Below are positions 1-9,066 of a stretch of 64,000 nucleotides of DNA, in pieces. The stretch covers positions 290,330-354,329 of the forward strand of contig CAZMNW010000037.1 in assembly GCA_964567755.1 (NCBI GenBank), given 5' to 3'. Position 1 is the first letter of the stretch. The number at the start of each line of letters is the position of its first letter. The translations under genes were made by a program, and so were the position numbers. Origin of the DNA: DASRJW01 sp964567755. GTDB lineage: Bacteria > Krumholzibacteriota > Krumholzibacteriia > G020349025. The notes under the pieces are model-generated. The model made no database searches. It saw only the letters and a list, made by a program, of their open reading frames with translations, and was not told the DNA's origin.

Positions 1-1622
1 GCACCCGCGACAAGACCTCTCTCGGAGCCGCACTCATCCGCATGGGGGTTCTTGGCGAGCCCGAGTACGAGCAGATGTTGTCGCGCCAGTACGGCGTGCC
101 GGCCGTGCGCTTGGACGACGTCAAGATTCCGGCCGACGTGATTTCACTCGTCCCCGCCGAAGTGGCCGGCAAGTTCCAGGTGATTCCGATCGCGCGTGTC
201 GGGCGCCAGCTGACCTTGGCTATGGCGAACCCGCAGAACATCTTCATCATCGACGACGTCAAGTTCATCACCGGCCTCGACGTCAAGGCGGTGGTCTGCG
301 CCGAAGCGGCGATCAAGAAAGCCATCGATCGCTACTACGACCAAGCCGACTCGCTGGCCTCGGTCATGAAGGAGATGGACGGCGACGTCGAAGTCCTCGA
401 GGACGTGCAGGACCAAGACCTGGGGTTGGCTGCCGCGATGGACGAGAGCGCGCCGGTGGTCAAGTTGGTCAACTCGCTGCTCTCCGAAGCCCTGCGGCGC
501 GGTGCCTCCGACATCCACATCGAACCCTACGAGCAAAAGCTGCGCGTGCGCTACCGCATCGACGGTGCGCTGGCCGACATCATGTCGCCTCCGATTCGAC
601 TCAAGTCGGCGATCGTCTCGCGCCTGAAGATCATGTCGGAGCTCGACATTGCCGAACGGCGCGTGCCGCAGGACGGACGCATCAAGATCAAGATCAAAGG
701 CAAGAAGGTGGACGTGCGTCTGTCCACCGTTCCCACCATCTATGGTGAAAAAGTCGTGATGCGAATTCTCGACGCTTCGAACCTGCAGCTCGACCTCAAG
801 AAGCTGGGCTTCGACCCGTTGGGACTGCAGAACCTGCTGCGCGCCATCGCCCTGCCGTACGGCATGGTGCTGGTCACCGGTCCGACTGGCAGCGGCAAGA
901 CCACGACGCTGTACTCGGCGCTGGCGCGTCTCAACACCGACGCCACCAACATCATGACGGCCGAAGATCCGGTCGAGTACAACCTCGAAGGCATCAACCA
1001 AGTGCAGGTCAACGAAGAGATCGGACTGACGTTTTCCACCGCGCTCAAGGCGTTTCTACGCCAGGATCCGAACATCATCATGGTCGGCGAAGTCCGTGAT
1101 CTCGACACGGCTTCCATCGCGGTGAAGGCGGCGCTCACCGGCCACCTGGTGCTCTCCACCGTGCACACCAACGACAGCGCCAGCACCATCAACCGACTGG
1201 TGGACATGGGCATCGAACCCTTCCTGGTCGCCAGCTCGCTCAACATCATTCTGGCGCAACGCCTGGCGCGCCGCATCTGCTCGCGCTGCAAGAGCGAGCA
1301 GGGCGTGGCCTCGGAAGAAGTGCTGCACGAACTGGGCTGGGACCCCAAGCGCGGCAGCCTCAAGATGTGGAAGGGCAAAGGTTGCGCCGACTGCAACATG
1401 ACGGGCTACGCCGGCCGGCTCGGTCTCTACGAAGTGCTGAACTGCTCGTCGGGCATGCGCGAATTGATCCTGGAGCGAGCGTCGTCGACCGAGATCAAGC
1501 GCAAAGCGATGCAAGAAGGCATGGTGACGTTGCGTCAGCACGCCCTCAGCAAGATCCAGGATGGAATCACCACCGTCGAGGAGGTCCTCAAGGAGACCGC
1601 CCGCGACGAAGTCGAAGCTTGA
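1..1622 (+). CDS. pilB: PilB, type IV pilus extension ATPase (5' end outside window)
   Basis: Hexameric cytoplasmic ATPase that drives pilus polymerisation. The reading frame is open from base 3, so the gene begins before the window; the ATG at 42 is internal, because the codons before it read like the usual N-terminal T2SSE domain. Numbering from that ATG: Walker A GPTGSGKT at about 280-287, an Asp-box (AEDPVEY), Walker B with GEVRD, and a His-box (TVHTND). Four cysteines in two CxxC pairs (413/416 and 448/451) form the zinc site typical of PilB/GspE and absent from PilT. pilT and pilC follow directly, which supports PilB over GspE. High confidence. Confidence 0.96.
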   Translation, partial: TRDKTSLGAALIRMGVLGEPEYEQMLSRQYGVPAVRLDDVKIPADVISLVPAEVAGKFQVIPIARVGRQLTLAMANPQNIFIIDDVKFITGLDVKAVVCAEAAIKKAIDRYYDQADSLASVMKEMDGDVEVLEDVQDQDLGLAAAMDESAPVVKLVNSLLSEALRRGASDIHIEPYEQKLRVRYRIDGALADIMSPPIRLKSAIVSRLKIMSELDIAERRVPQDGRIKIKIKGKKVDVRLSTVPTIYGEKVVMRILDASNLQLDLKKLGFDPLGLQNLLRAIALPYGMVLVTGPTGSGKTTTLYSALARLNTDATNIMTAEDPVEYNLEGINQVQVNEEIGLTFSTALKAFLRQDPNIIMVGEVRDLDTASIAVKAALTGHLVLSTVHTNDSASTINRLVDMGIEPFLVASSLNIILAQRLARRICSRCKSEQGVASEEVLHELGWDPKRGSLKMWKGKGCADCNMTGYAGRLGLYEVLNCSSGMRELILERASSTEIKRKAMQEGMVTLRQHALSKIQDGITTVEEVLKETARDEVEA

Positions 1623-1644
1623 GTACGAACGCGAAGGGAATGCC

Positions 1645-2733
1645 GTGATCAACCTCCGAGAGTTGCTCGAAAAGATGATCCAGATGAAGGCGAGCGACCT
1701 GCATCTCACGGCTGGATTGCCGCCGCAGTTTCGTGTCGACGGCTCGCTCACGGGCAGCAGCGAGCATGCGGTGTTGGCGCCTGAGGATTGCACGCGTTTG
1801 GCCTACAGCGTCCTCAACGAGGAGCAGAAGCGCCGCTTCGAGAACGACCGCGAGCTCGACTTGTCGTTCGGCATCGCCGGACTGTCGCGTTTCCGCTGCA
1901 ACGTCTTCCTGCAGCGCGGCGTCGTCACCATGGCGGTGCGCCAGATCCCATACGAGATCCTGGGCTGGAAGCAGATCGGGGTGCCGCAGGTGTTGGCCGA
2001 TCTGGTCATGCGTCCCAAGGGCATGGTGCTGGTCACCGGTCCCACCGGCAGCGGCAAGTCGACGACGCTGGCCAGTCTCATCGATCGCATCAATAACGAG
2101 CGCCGTTGCCACATCGTCACCATCGAGGACCCGATCGAATACGTGCACGAGCACAAGCGCTGCATCGTCAACCAGCGCGAGGTGCGTGCCGACACCCACA
2201 GCTTCCAGGCGGCGCTCAAGCACGTGCTGCGCCAGGATCCCGACGTCATCCTGGTGGGGGAAATGCGCGACCGCGAGACCATGGCGGCGGCGCTCACCAT
2301 CGCTGAAACCGGCCACTTGTGTCTGGCCACGTTGCACACCAACAGCACATTCGAGTCCATCAACCGCATCGTCGACTCGTTCCCGGCCGAGCAGCAATCG
2401 CAGGTGCGGGCGCAGCTCGCCTTCGTGCTCGAAGGCGTCGTCACCCAGCAGCTGGTGCCGCGCGCCGCCGGCAAAGGGCGCGTCCTGGTGGCCGAGGTCA
2501 TGATCTGCACGCCCGCCATCCGCGCCGTGGTGCGCGAAGGCAAGATTCATCAGATCTACGGGCTCATGCAGGCCGGGCAAAAGTACGGCATGCAGACCAT
2601 GAACCAGGCGCTGCACAATGCCTGCATCAACCGACTGATCACCGCCAACGAGGCGTTGTTGTTCAGTCCGGAGCCACAGGAACTCAAAGGAATGTTGAGC
2701 GCGACGACGGGTCTGCCCGTCGGCGCCAAGTGA
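1645..2733 (+). CDS. pilT: PilT, pilus retraction ATPase
   Basis: Retraction motor that depolymerises the pilus for twitching motility. 362 aa, the normal PilT length. The frame stays open upstream into pilB, but the GTG at 1645 is chosen: it follows a GAAGGG Shine-Dalgarno and starts the usual sequence INLRELLEKM. Walker A GPTGSGKS is at about 132-139, Walker B with GEMRD at about 205-208, and the PilT-specific C-terminal motif is seen as AIRAVVREGK. There are no CxxC zinc pairs, unlike PilB. It lies 22 bp after pilB, in the same operon. Confidence 0.96.
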   Translation: MINLRELLEKMIQMKASDLHLTAGLPPQFRVDGSLTGSSEHAVLAPEDCTRLAYSVLNEEQKRRFENDRELDLSFGIAGLSRFRCNVFLQRGVVTMAVRQIPYEILGWKQIGVPQVLADLVMRPKGMVLVTGPTGSGKSTTLASLIDRINNERRCHIVTIEDPIEYVHEHKRCIVNQREVRADTHSFQAALKHVLRQDPDVILVGEMRDRETMAAALTIAETGHLCLATLHTNSTFESINRIVDSFPAEQQSQVRAQLAFVLEGVVTQQLVPRAAGKGRVLVAEVMICTPAIRAVVREGKIHQIYGLMQAGQKYGMQTMNQALHNACINRLITANEALLFSPEPQELKGMLSATTGLPVGAK

Positions 2734-2755
2734 TCGCAAGAACGAGGAGAGCGTG

Positions 2756-3970
2756 ATGTCGACGACTTTCATCTGGAAGGGTCGGACGCCGGCAGGCGAG
2801 ATCCTGAGCGGCGAGCTGGCCGCCGAGAACAAACAGGAACTCATCAATCAGCTGCGCCGGCGGCGCATCATGATCACGTCGGTGGCGCCGAAGACGGCGG
2901 CGAACCGGGAACTCCGCCTGCGCAAGCCGCACGTCTCCACCAAGGAGCTCAGCGTCTTCACCCGCCAGTTCGCCACCATGATCAACGCCGGTCTGCCGTT
3001 GGTGCAGTGTCTCAGCATTCTGTCGCAACAAGCCGACAACGCGTTCTTCAAGAAGACGATTCAAGACGTCATGAGCGACGTCGAGACCGGCATGACCTTG
3101 GCGGAGGCTTTGGCCAGGCACCCCAACGTATTCTCGCGTCTCTACGTCAACATGGTCGAAGCCGGCGAGTCGGGCGGTGTGCTGGACAACATTTTCGCGC
3201 GCTTGGCGGTCTATCTGGAGAAGGCCGAGGCGCTCAAGCGCAAGGTCAAGGGCGCCATGACGTATCCCGCCATCGTGCTCTTCGTCGCCGTCGGGGCCAC
3301 GACCTTCATGCTGCTGTTCATCATTCCCACCTTCGCCAAATTGTTCCTCGATTTCGGCGGCGAGCTGCCGATGCCGACGAAGATCGTGCTCGCCTTGTCG
3401 GGCATCCTGCGCAACTGGTGGTGGGCGATGGCGGGAAGCGTCATCGGCAGCGTGTTCGCGCTCAAGTCCTACTACAAGAAAGAGCACGGGCGGCGCACGC
3501 TCGACCGGGTGATGCTGCGCTCGCCGGTGCTCGGCAACGTCATCCGCAAGGCGTCCGTGGCGCGTTTCACCCGCACGCTCGGGACGCTCATCAGCTCCGG
3601 CGTGCCGATCCTCGAGGGCCTCGACATCACGGCACGCACGGCGGGGAACGCCGTGGTCGAGGACGCCATCTTGAAGACGCGCGCCAGCATCAGCGAGGGC
3701 AACACCATTGCGGAACCGCTCAAGAGCTGCGAGGTCTTCCCGCCCATGGTGACGCAGATGGTGGCCGTCGGCGAAGAAACCGGCGCGCTGGATGAGATGC
3801 TGAGCAAGATCGCCGATTTTTACGAGGACGAGGTCGATGCCGCCGTCGAAGCCATGACCGCGGTGATCGAACCGGCGATGATCGTCGTCATGGGCGTGCT
3901 CGTCGGCGGCATGCTGGTGGCCATGTACTTGCCGATGTTCAAGCTGGTGACGGTGATCTCGGGTTCGTAA
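2756..3970 (+). CDS. pilC: PilC, inner-membrane platform protein
   Basis: Polytopic inner-membrane protein of the GspF/PilC family. It links the PilB and PilT motors to the assembling pilin. 404 aa with two GspF repeats and about three membrane segments: near residues 170-195, 220-240 and at the C-terminus. The ATG at 2756 is preferred over the adjacent GTG at 2753 because GAGGAG at 2744-2749 then has a 6-nt spacer. It follows pilT by about 20 bp and precedes pilS by a few bases, so pilB-T-C-S-R looks like one transcript. Confidence 0.95.
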   Translation: MSTTFIWKGRTPAGEILSGELAAENKQELINQLRRRRIMITSVAPKTAANRELRLRKPHVSTKELSVFTRQFATMINAGLPLVQCLSILSQQADNAFFKKTIQDVMSDVETGMTLAEALARHPNVFSRLYVNMVEAGESGGVLDNIFARLAVYLEKAEALKRKVKGAMTYPAIVLFVAVGATTFMLLFIIPTFAKLFLDFGGELPMPTKIVLALSGILRNWWWAMAGSVIGSVFALKSYYKKEHGRRTLDRVMLRSPVLGNVIRKASVARFTRTLGTLISSGVPILEGLDITARTAGNAVVEDAILKTRASISEGNTIAEPLKSCEVFPPMVTQMVAVGEETGALDEMLSKIADFYEDEVDAAVEAMTAVIEPAMIVVMGVLVGGMLVAMYLPMFKLVTVISGS

Positions 3971-3987
3971 CCTTGGAGCGTCCTCAA

Positions 3988-5346
3988 GTGGTGTGGTTGG
4001 GTGGAGCGACGGTGTTGGCGTGCGGGGCGGCCCTGCTCGCCGCCCTGCAAGGGCACGCGCTGGCGGCGGCGCTCTTGTCCTGTGTCGGCCTGTGCGGCGC
4101 GGCGCTGGTGATCGTGCGCTGCGAGGCCGCACGCCGAGCGCTGGAGCGGCACCAGAACGACACCGAGTCGGTGCTGCGCTGCCTTGCCAGCGGCCTGCTC
4201 ACCGTCGACTTGCAAGAGCGCGTCGTGCGCTGCAACCCGGCCGCCGAGCGCATCCTCGGCTTGCGGCCGCAGGCGCGCGGGGAGCGCACACTCGGCCAGT
4301 TATTTGCCGAGCGCGCGCCGCTGCTCTACGAGCGCCTGCGACGCTCGTTGCTCGACGGCTCCGAAATCCATCGCTACGAGTTCCAACTGACCCAGCCCGA
4401 GGGCCCCCCGTGTCCCATCGGCTTGTCGACCTCGGCGCTGCATGCGCCGAGCGGCGAGCGCAGCGGCATCCTGGCCACGTTCCAGGATCTGTCGGAGGTG
4501 CGACGCATGCAGGAACGCGTGCGGCGTGCCGACCGCTTGGCCGCCGTCGGCCAGCTGGCAGCGAGCATCGCCCACGAGGTGCGCAATCCGCTGGCCGCCA
4601 TCGCCAACAGCGTCGACATGCTGCGCGACGAGCTGCCGGTGCAGGGCGAGCAGCGCCAGCTCATGGATCTGGTGGTGAAGGAGAGCGAGCGACTCAACCG
4701 GATCCTCGACGATTTCCTCGAGTACGCGAGCTCGAGGCCGCTGGATGCACAGGTGGTCCAAGCAGCGGCGGCACTCGAGGACGTGGTGACACTCCTGCGC
4801 CATCATCCCGACATCGACGACGAAATTCGCATCGACCTGCAGGACCGCACCGACGGTGCCGCCTTGCTGTGCATCGATGCCGAGCAGATGAAGCAGGTCT
4901 ACGTCAACCTGGCGCTCAACGCCTTCGAAGCCATGCAGCATCGCGGCACGCTCACCATCCTCGTCGAGCCAGGCAACGGCGATCCCGAGCATACCGAGGC
5001 GTCGACCGTGGTGCTGCGCTTCCGCGACACCGGACCTGGCATTGATCCGGAGCAGGAGGCGTTCATCTTCGAACCGTTCCACACCACCAAGCCGGAAGGC
5101 ACCGGCTTGGGACTGTCGATCGCGGCCAAGATCGTCGAGAGCCATGGGGGGCGTCTCGAGGGCCAGAGCTGCTCGGGCGGCGGCGCCGAGTTCACCATTC
5201 ACTTGCCCGCAGTGACGGGGGCGCAGCCGCCGGCGGCGCGCGCGGCTCCCGAAACCATTCGCACTCGCGAGCGGGCACGCACGGCCATCGAGTCCGAGTC
5301 GCAACGCGGGCGCAAGGTCACGGAGGAGAGCGGGAATGTCCGGTGA
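3988..5346 (+). CDS. pilS: PilS, sensor histidine kinase
   Basis: Membrane kinase that controls the PilR activator. Two hydrophobic segments near the N-terminus act as the sensor anchor. They are followed by a PAS-like domain (about 50-130), a HisKA domain with the phospho-accepting His in HEVRNPL, and a HATPase domain with N-box NLALNAFEAM, DTGPGID and the G-box GTGLGLS. The GTG at 3988 is chosen because GGAG (3975-3978) sits 9 nt upstream; a TTG at 3973 is the alternative. The gene overlaps pilR by 11 bp, so the two are probably translationally coupled. This PilS has two rather than six predicted membrane helices. Confidence 0.93.
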   Translation: MVWLGGATVLACGAALLAALQGHALAAALLSCVGLCGAALVIVRCEAARRALERHQNDTESVLRCLASGLLTVDLQERVVRCNPAAERILGLRPQARGERTLGQLFAERAPLLYERLRRSLLDGSEIHRYEFQLTQPEGPPCPIGLSTSALHAPSGERSGILATFQDLSEVRRMQERVRRADRLAAVGQLAASIAHEVRNPLAAIANSVDMLRDELPVQGEQRQLMDLVVKESERLNRILDDFLEYASSRPLDAQVVQAAAALEDVVTLLRHHPDIDDEIRIDLQDRTDGAALLCIDAEQMKQVYVNLALNAFEAMQHRGTLTILVEPGNGDPEHTEASTVVLRFRDTGPGIDPEQEAFIFEPFHTTKPEGTGLGLSIAAKIVESHGGRLEGQSCSGGGAEFTIHLPAVTGAQPPAARAAPETIRTRERARTAIESESQRGRKVTEESGNVR

Positions 5347-6745
5347 GAAGATTCTGATCGTCGATGACGAGCAGAGCATGTGTCAGTACCTGACGATCAT
5401 GCTGCAGAAAGAAGGCTACGAGGTCACCGGCGTCCAGCGTGGCGTCGACGCTTTGCGCGAGGCCAAGGCCCGCAAGTTCGATCTCGTGATCACCGACATC
5501 AAGATGCGGGAGATGGACGGCATTCAAGTGCTCTCCGGTCTCAAAGCCATCGATCCCGAGCTGCCGGTGATCATCATGACTGCGTACGCATCGCAAAAGA
5601 GCGCCATCGATGCGGTCAACAAAGGCGCGTTCCATTACCTGATCAAGCACGCCAAGAACGATGAGATCAAGATGGTGGTGTGCAATGCCCTCGAGATGCG
5701 GCGCATGCGCCGCGAGGTCGCCGCCACTCCGGCACGCGCGCCGGGACGCAAGGAAATCATGAGCGACTCGCGCATGATCATCGGCAGAGGGCCGGCGATG
5801 CAGCGCGTGTTCAGCTTGGTCGAGAAAGTGGCGGTGACCGACAGCACCATCCTCATCCATGGCGAGAGCGGCACCGGCAAGGAATTGATCGCCCGCGCCA
5901 TCCACTTCCGCTCGACGCGCGTGCACGGGCCGTTCGTCAGCATCAACTGCGGTGCGTTGCCCGAGAGCCTGCTGGAATCGGAGCTCTTCGGCCACGTCAA
6001 GGGCAGCTTCACCGGCGCCATCAAGGACAAAGATGGACTGTTCAAGGTGGCCACGGGTGGCACCTTCCTCCTCGACGAAATCGGCGAGACCTCGCCCGCC
6101 ATCCAAGTGAAGCTGCTGCGCGTGCTGCAGGAGAAGGAGATCATCCCGGTTGGCGGCACCAGTCCGCTCAAGATCGACGTCCGTGTCATCGCCGCCACCA
6201 ACCGCGATCTGGAATCCGAGGTGGAGCACGGACGCTTCCGCCCCGATCTCTACTACCGGCTCAACGTCATCCCGGTGACCTTGCCGACCTTGCGCGATCG
6301 GCGCGAGGACATTCCGCTCTTGGTCTACCATTTCCTACGCAAGAGCCGGCCGAACCACACCGACGTCACCCAGATCATCACCAAGGAAGCGTTGCAGGTG
6401 CTGGTGGACTACGACTGGCCAGGGAACGTGCGCGAGCTGGAAAACATCATCGAGCGCTCGGTGATTCTCAAGGCGGGGGAGATCCTGCAGCTCGACGATT
6501 TGCCGGAGGTGGTGCGCGCCAACCGGCGCGGCGGCTCGCGCAAGCTCTTCGAAGGCACCAACGTGACCTTGGAAGAGCTGGAACGTGAATACCTGGTCAC
6601 GGTGCTCAACGAAACGGGGTGGCAGAAGAAGAAGGCCAGCTCCATCCTCGGGATCAACGCCTCCACGCTCTACCGCAAGATCCAGCGCTACGGCCTGGAC
6701 AAGGAGAGCGCGCGCGGAGACCAGGAAATGGAAGACGACGAGTGA
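5336..6745 (+). CDS. pilR: PilR, sigma-54-dependent response regulator
   Basis: NtrC-class activator that opens sigma-54 promoters, typically pilA. The receiver domain has phospho-acceptor Asp54. The AAA+ domain has Walker A GESGTGKE (about 176-183), the sigma-54 contact loop as GSFTGA (about 223-228, a common variant of GAFTGA) and Walker B ending in Asp247-Glu248. The Fis-type helix-turn-helix is at the C-terminus (around GWQKKKASSILGI). In the receiver, the conserved Lys is followed by His rather than the usual Pro (YLIKHAKND). A strong GGAGGAG lies 7 nt before the ATG. Two sigma-54-like promoters are present in the same pilus locus. Confidence 0.95.
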   Translation: MSGEKILIVDDEQSMCQYLTIMLQKEGYEVTGVQRGVDALREAKARKFDLVITDIKMREMDGIQVLSGLKAIDPELPVIIMTAYASQKSAIDAVNKGAFHYLIKHAKNDEIKMVVCNALEMRRMRREVAATPARAPGRKEIMSDSRMIIGRGPAMQRVFSLVEKVAVTDSTILIHGESGTGKELIARAIHFRSTRVHGPFVSINCGALPESLLESELFGHVKGSFTGAIKDKDGLFKVATGGTFLLDEIGETSPAIQVKLLRVLQEKEIIPVGGTSPLKIDVRVIAATNRDLESEVEHGRFRPDLYYRLNVIPVTLPTLRDRREDIPLLVYHFLRKSRPNHTDVTQIITKEALQVLVDYDWPGNVRELENIIERSVILKAGEILQLDDLPEVVRANRRGGSRKLFEGTNVTLEELEREYLVTVLNETGWQKKKASSILGINASTLYRKIQRYGLDKESARGDQEMEDDE

Positions 6746-6856
6746 AGAGCGGCATTACATTCGCAACTGCATCCTGCGACGGCTTGGTCCGGAGAATCGC
6801 CATCGTCGGGGGAACCAGCGGTCTCGATGCGACGCGTCTGGATCGTGCGGCCCCCC

Positions 6857-6872
6857 TGGCATGGGCCATGCT
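6857..6872 (+). promoter_or_regulatory. Candidate sigma-54 promoter for pilA
   Basis: The sequence TGGCATGGGCCATGCT matches the sigma-54 pattern, with the invariant GG (6858-6859) and GC (6870-6871) exactly 10 bases apart. It lies between pilR and the first pilin and would give a leader of about 155 nt. PilR, the expected activator, is encoded just upstream. Assigned by eye. Confidence 0.72.
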
Positions 6873-6970
6873 GACGTGGGCGGCAGGCGAGGGCCGCTCC
6901 GGTTCCAGTCTGCGGCGGCGACACACCGACATGGAGTTCGGTCGTCATCGCGGTCGTGGCCTGGGTTTTC

Positions 6971-6993
6971 CGCGGGGAAAGTTTTTCCCCGCG
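6971..6993 (+). other. Perfect 10-bp hairpin in the pilA leader
   Basis: Arms 6971-6980 (CGCGGGGAAA) and 6984-6993 are perfect reverse complements around a 3-nt GTT loop. It sits about 45 nt before the pilA start and 30 nt before its GGAGG ribosome site. No T-run follows, so it is not a standard terminator. It could stabilise the abundant pilin mRNA or block upstream read-through. Confidence 0.6.
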
Positions 6994-7038
6994 CGGTAGC
7001 GGGAATCTAAATCCGCGTTCTCCTGGAGGAAACTCGAC

Positions 7039-7482
7039 ATGCGTTCCAACAAGGGTTTCACCCTGATCGAACTCATGATCGTCGTCGTGATCATCGGGAT
7101 CTTGGCGGCAATCGCAATTCCAAACTTCATTTCGATGCAGGCGCGCGCCAAGGAAGCGAGTGTGAAATCCAACGCGCACACGGTGCAGCTGGCCGCGGAA
7201 GACTTCGCGGTGCAGAACAACGGTGTGTACGCCACGGACGACACCACGGCGCTGCCGAGCGGCGACACCATCGATCTGTTGCTGCCCGATCCGGACGGCG
7301 ACGGCACCCCGAACTTGGTGAACCCGTTCGACTCGGCGGACAACGCCATTCTGTGGACGGCCGCTGCCTCCCTGGACGGCGAGGTCGGCTACGACACGAG
7401 CGCCGATCCGGGCGTGCAGTACACGATCGATGGCATGGGCCGCAACGGCGCCCAGGTCATCACCCTGTCCAACGGAATCTGA
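7039..7482 (+). CDS. pilA: PilA, major type IV pilin
   Basis: Prepilin of 147 aa. A short leader ends in Gly6, followed by FTLIE with the conserved Glu at +5 and a hydrophobic helix, the signature cleaved and methylated by PilD. The rest is a small globular head with no cysteines, so it lacks the disulfide loop of Pseudomonas or Neisseria pilins. GGAGG lies about 9 nt upstream of the ATG. It follows pilR and a sigma-54-like promoter and has its own terminator, suggesting separate high expression. A shorter paralogue lies about 100 bp downstream. Confidence 0.93.
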   Translation: MRSNKGFTLIELMIVVVIIGILAAIAIPNFISMQARAKEASVKSNAHTVQLAAEDFAVQNNGVYATDDTTALPSGDTIDLLLPDPDGDGTPNLVNPFDSADNAILWTAAASLDGEVGYDTSADPGVQYTIDGMGRNGAQVITLSNGI

Positions 7483-7506
7483 TCCGGAACGCATCGTACG
7501 CGGTGC

Positions 7507-7548
7507 ACGTGGGGCGGGGCGGCAGCGCTCCGCCCCACGTTGGTTTTC
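7507..7548 (+). terminator. Terminator or attenuator between the two pilin genes
   Basis: An 11-bp perfect stem (7507-7517 paired with 7530-7540) with a 12-nt loop, followed by a short T-rich stretch (TTGGTTTT). It lies 24 nt after the pilA stop and would limit read-through into the second pilin gene, giving more PilA than its paralogue. Confidence 0.6.
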
Positions 7549-7587
7549 GCGACTCGATCTGGCCCCCAGCTGCGCAAAGGAACCACC

Positions 7588-8013
7588 GTGCGTCACCGGG
7601 CCGGCTTCACGCTCATCGAGCTCATGTTCGTGGTCGTGATCCTCTCCGTGCTGATGGGCATCGCGTTTCCCGCCTTCAAACGCATGCGCGAGCGTGCCAA
7701 GGAAGCCCGGGTCAAGACCAACGGTCACACGGTGCAGCTGGCAGCCGAGGACTTCGCGGTGCAGAACGCCGGCGTCTACGCCCGGGACGACACCACCGTG
7801 CTCTCCACCGGCGATACCATCGCCGACCTGGTGATGCCGTCGGTCGAGAACCCCTTCGACAACACCGACGCCAACCCCGTCGTCTGGACCGGGTCGGCCG
7901 ATGCGGAAGGCCGCATCGGCTACGACTCGTCGCTCGAGCCCGGGGTCAGCTACCTCATTGATGGCCAGGGTGAGGGCGGCATCGTTCTGTTCACCATCTC
8001 GAACGGCCACTAG
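7588..8013 (+). CDS. Second type IV pilin / pseudopilin, PilA paralogue
   Basis: 141-aa prepilin with a 6-residue leader, the same FTLIE cleavage site and a hydrophobic helix. It shares the block HTVQLAAEDFAVQN and the following GVYA.DDTT segment with the upstream PilA, so the pair arose by tandem duplication. Its head is shorter by a few residues. The GTG at 7588, after an AAAGGAA ribosome site, gives a leader matching that of PilA; longer in-frame starts would give an atypically long one. It could be a minor pilin, a priming subunit or an alternative major pilin. The terminator in front suggests lower expression. Confidence 0.88.
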   Translation: MRHRAGFTLIELMFVVVILSVLMGIAFPAFKRMRERAKEARVKTNGHTVQLAAEDFAVQNAGVYARDDTTVLSTGDTIADLVMPSVENPFDNTDANPVVWTGSADAEGRIGYDSSLEPGVSYLIDGQGEGGIVLFTISNGH

Positions 8014-8094
8014 ACCCTTCCCAAAGAGCTCCGCGTTGCCCACCTTGCGCGGTGCAGGTGTCAGGGCACGGCGTTTGCGTTGACTCTCCGACGT

Positions 8095-9066
8095 ATGGTG
8101 CTTTGGCTGCAGAACATCCAGAAGTCCTTCGCCTCGGGCTTCCTGATGCGGCGCCGGCAGGTGCTGCATGGCTTGGATCTGAGCATCGAGGCCGGCGAAG
8201 CCTATGCGCTCCTCGGCGCCAACGGCTCGGGGAAATCGACGACGTTGCGCATTCTGTTGGGGCTCGCGCACGCCGATCGCGGCAGCGGCATGCTGCTCGG
8301 AAAGCCGCTCGGCGACAGCGCCGCACGCCGGCGTCTGGGCTACTTGCCCGAGTGCCCCACTTTCCACGAACAGCTCACGGCGCGCGAGTTCCTGCGTTAC
8401 TGCGGCGGCCTGCTCGGGTTGCGCGGGGCGGCATTGACCGCACGCATCGATCTGCTGCTCGAGCGCGTCGAGCTCGCGCATGCGCGGCAGACACGGCTGC
8501 GCAAGCTGTCGAAAGGCATGCTGCAGCGGCTGGGTCTGGCGCAAGTGCTCCTCGGCGATCCGGAATTCCTCGTCCTCGACGAGCCGATGTCGGGGCTCGA
8601 TCCTCCCGGGCGCAAGCTCGTGCGTGATCTCATCCTCGAGCAGCGCCAGCAGGGCAAGACGGTGCTGTTCTCGACCCACATCTTGAGCGATGTCGAAGTG
8701 GTGTGCACGCGCGCGGGAATCCTGCGTGACGGGCGCGTTGCGACCGAGCTTTGCCTCGACGACCTGACGCGACTGCGGGCGGAGAGTGTCGAGCTCACGG
8801 TCTCGGCGCTCGATGAGCGCGACGTGCGCCGGCTCGGTCTGCTGGCGCACGCGACGCTGCGCTCCGGACGCAACGTCCACTTCACCGTCGCTCCGGCCGA
8901 AGCGCAAGAATTGCTGCAGGCGGCGCTGGACGCCGGCGGTCATCTCGAATCCATGCAGTCGCGGCGCGCCTCGCTGGAGGACATCTATCTCGAGGTCGCG
9001 CGTCGCACGAGCCCGGCGGCGGCGTCGCGGCCACGCGATTCGGTGCCGGCAGGAGGCGATCGGTGA
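8095..9066 (+). CDS. ABC transporter ATP-binding protein, PilH-like
   Basis: ABC ATPase of about 323 aa. Walker A GANGSGKS, the signature at LSKGM, Walker B ending in LVLDEP, then a D-loop and a switch His in STHILSD. The C-terminal about 80 residues form an accessory domain, as in ABC-2 exporters. The downstream gene encodes the membrane partner. An ABC ATPase/permease pair between pilA and pilD is the arrangement of Myxococcus xanthus pilGHI, which is needed for pilus assembly, so this is probably the PilH counterpart. The start is uncertain: ATG 8095 or TTG 8080, neither with a clear ribosome site. Confidence 0.88.
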   Translation: MVLWLQNIQKSFASGFLMRRRQVLHGLDLSIEAGEAYALLGANGSGKSTTLRILLGLAHADRGSGMLLGKPLGDSAARRRLGYLPECPTFHEQLTAREFLRYCGGLLGLRGAALTARIDLLLERVELAHARQTRLRKLSKGMLQRLGLAQVLLGDPEFLVLDEPMSGLDPPGRKLVRDLILEQRQQGKTVLFSTHILSDVEVVCTRAGILRDGRVATELCLDDLTRLRAESVELTVSALDERDVRRLGLLAHATLRSGRNVHFTVAPAEAQELLQAALDAGGHLESMQSRRASLEDIYLEVARRTSPAAASRPRDSVPAGGDR

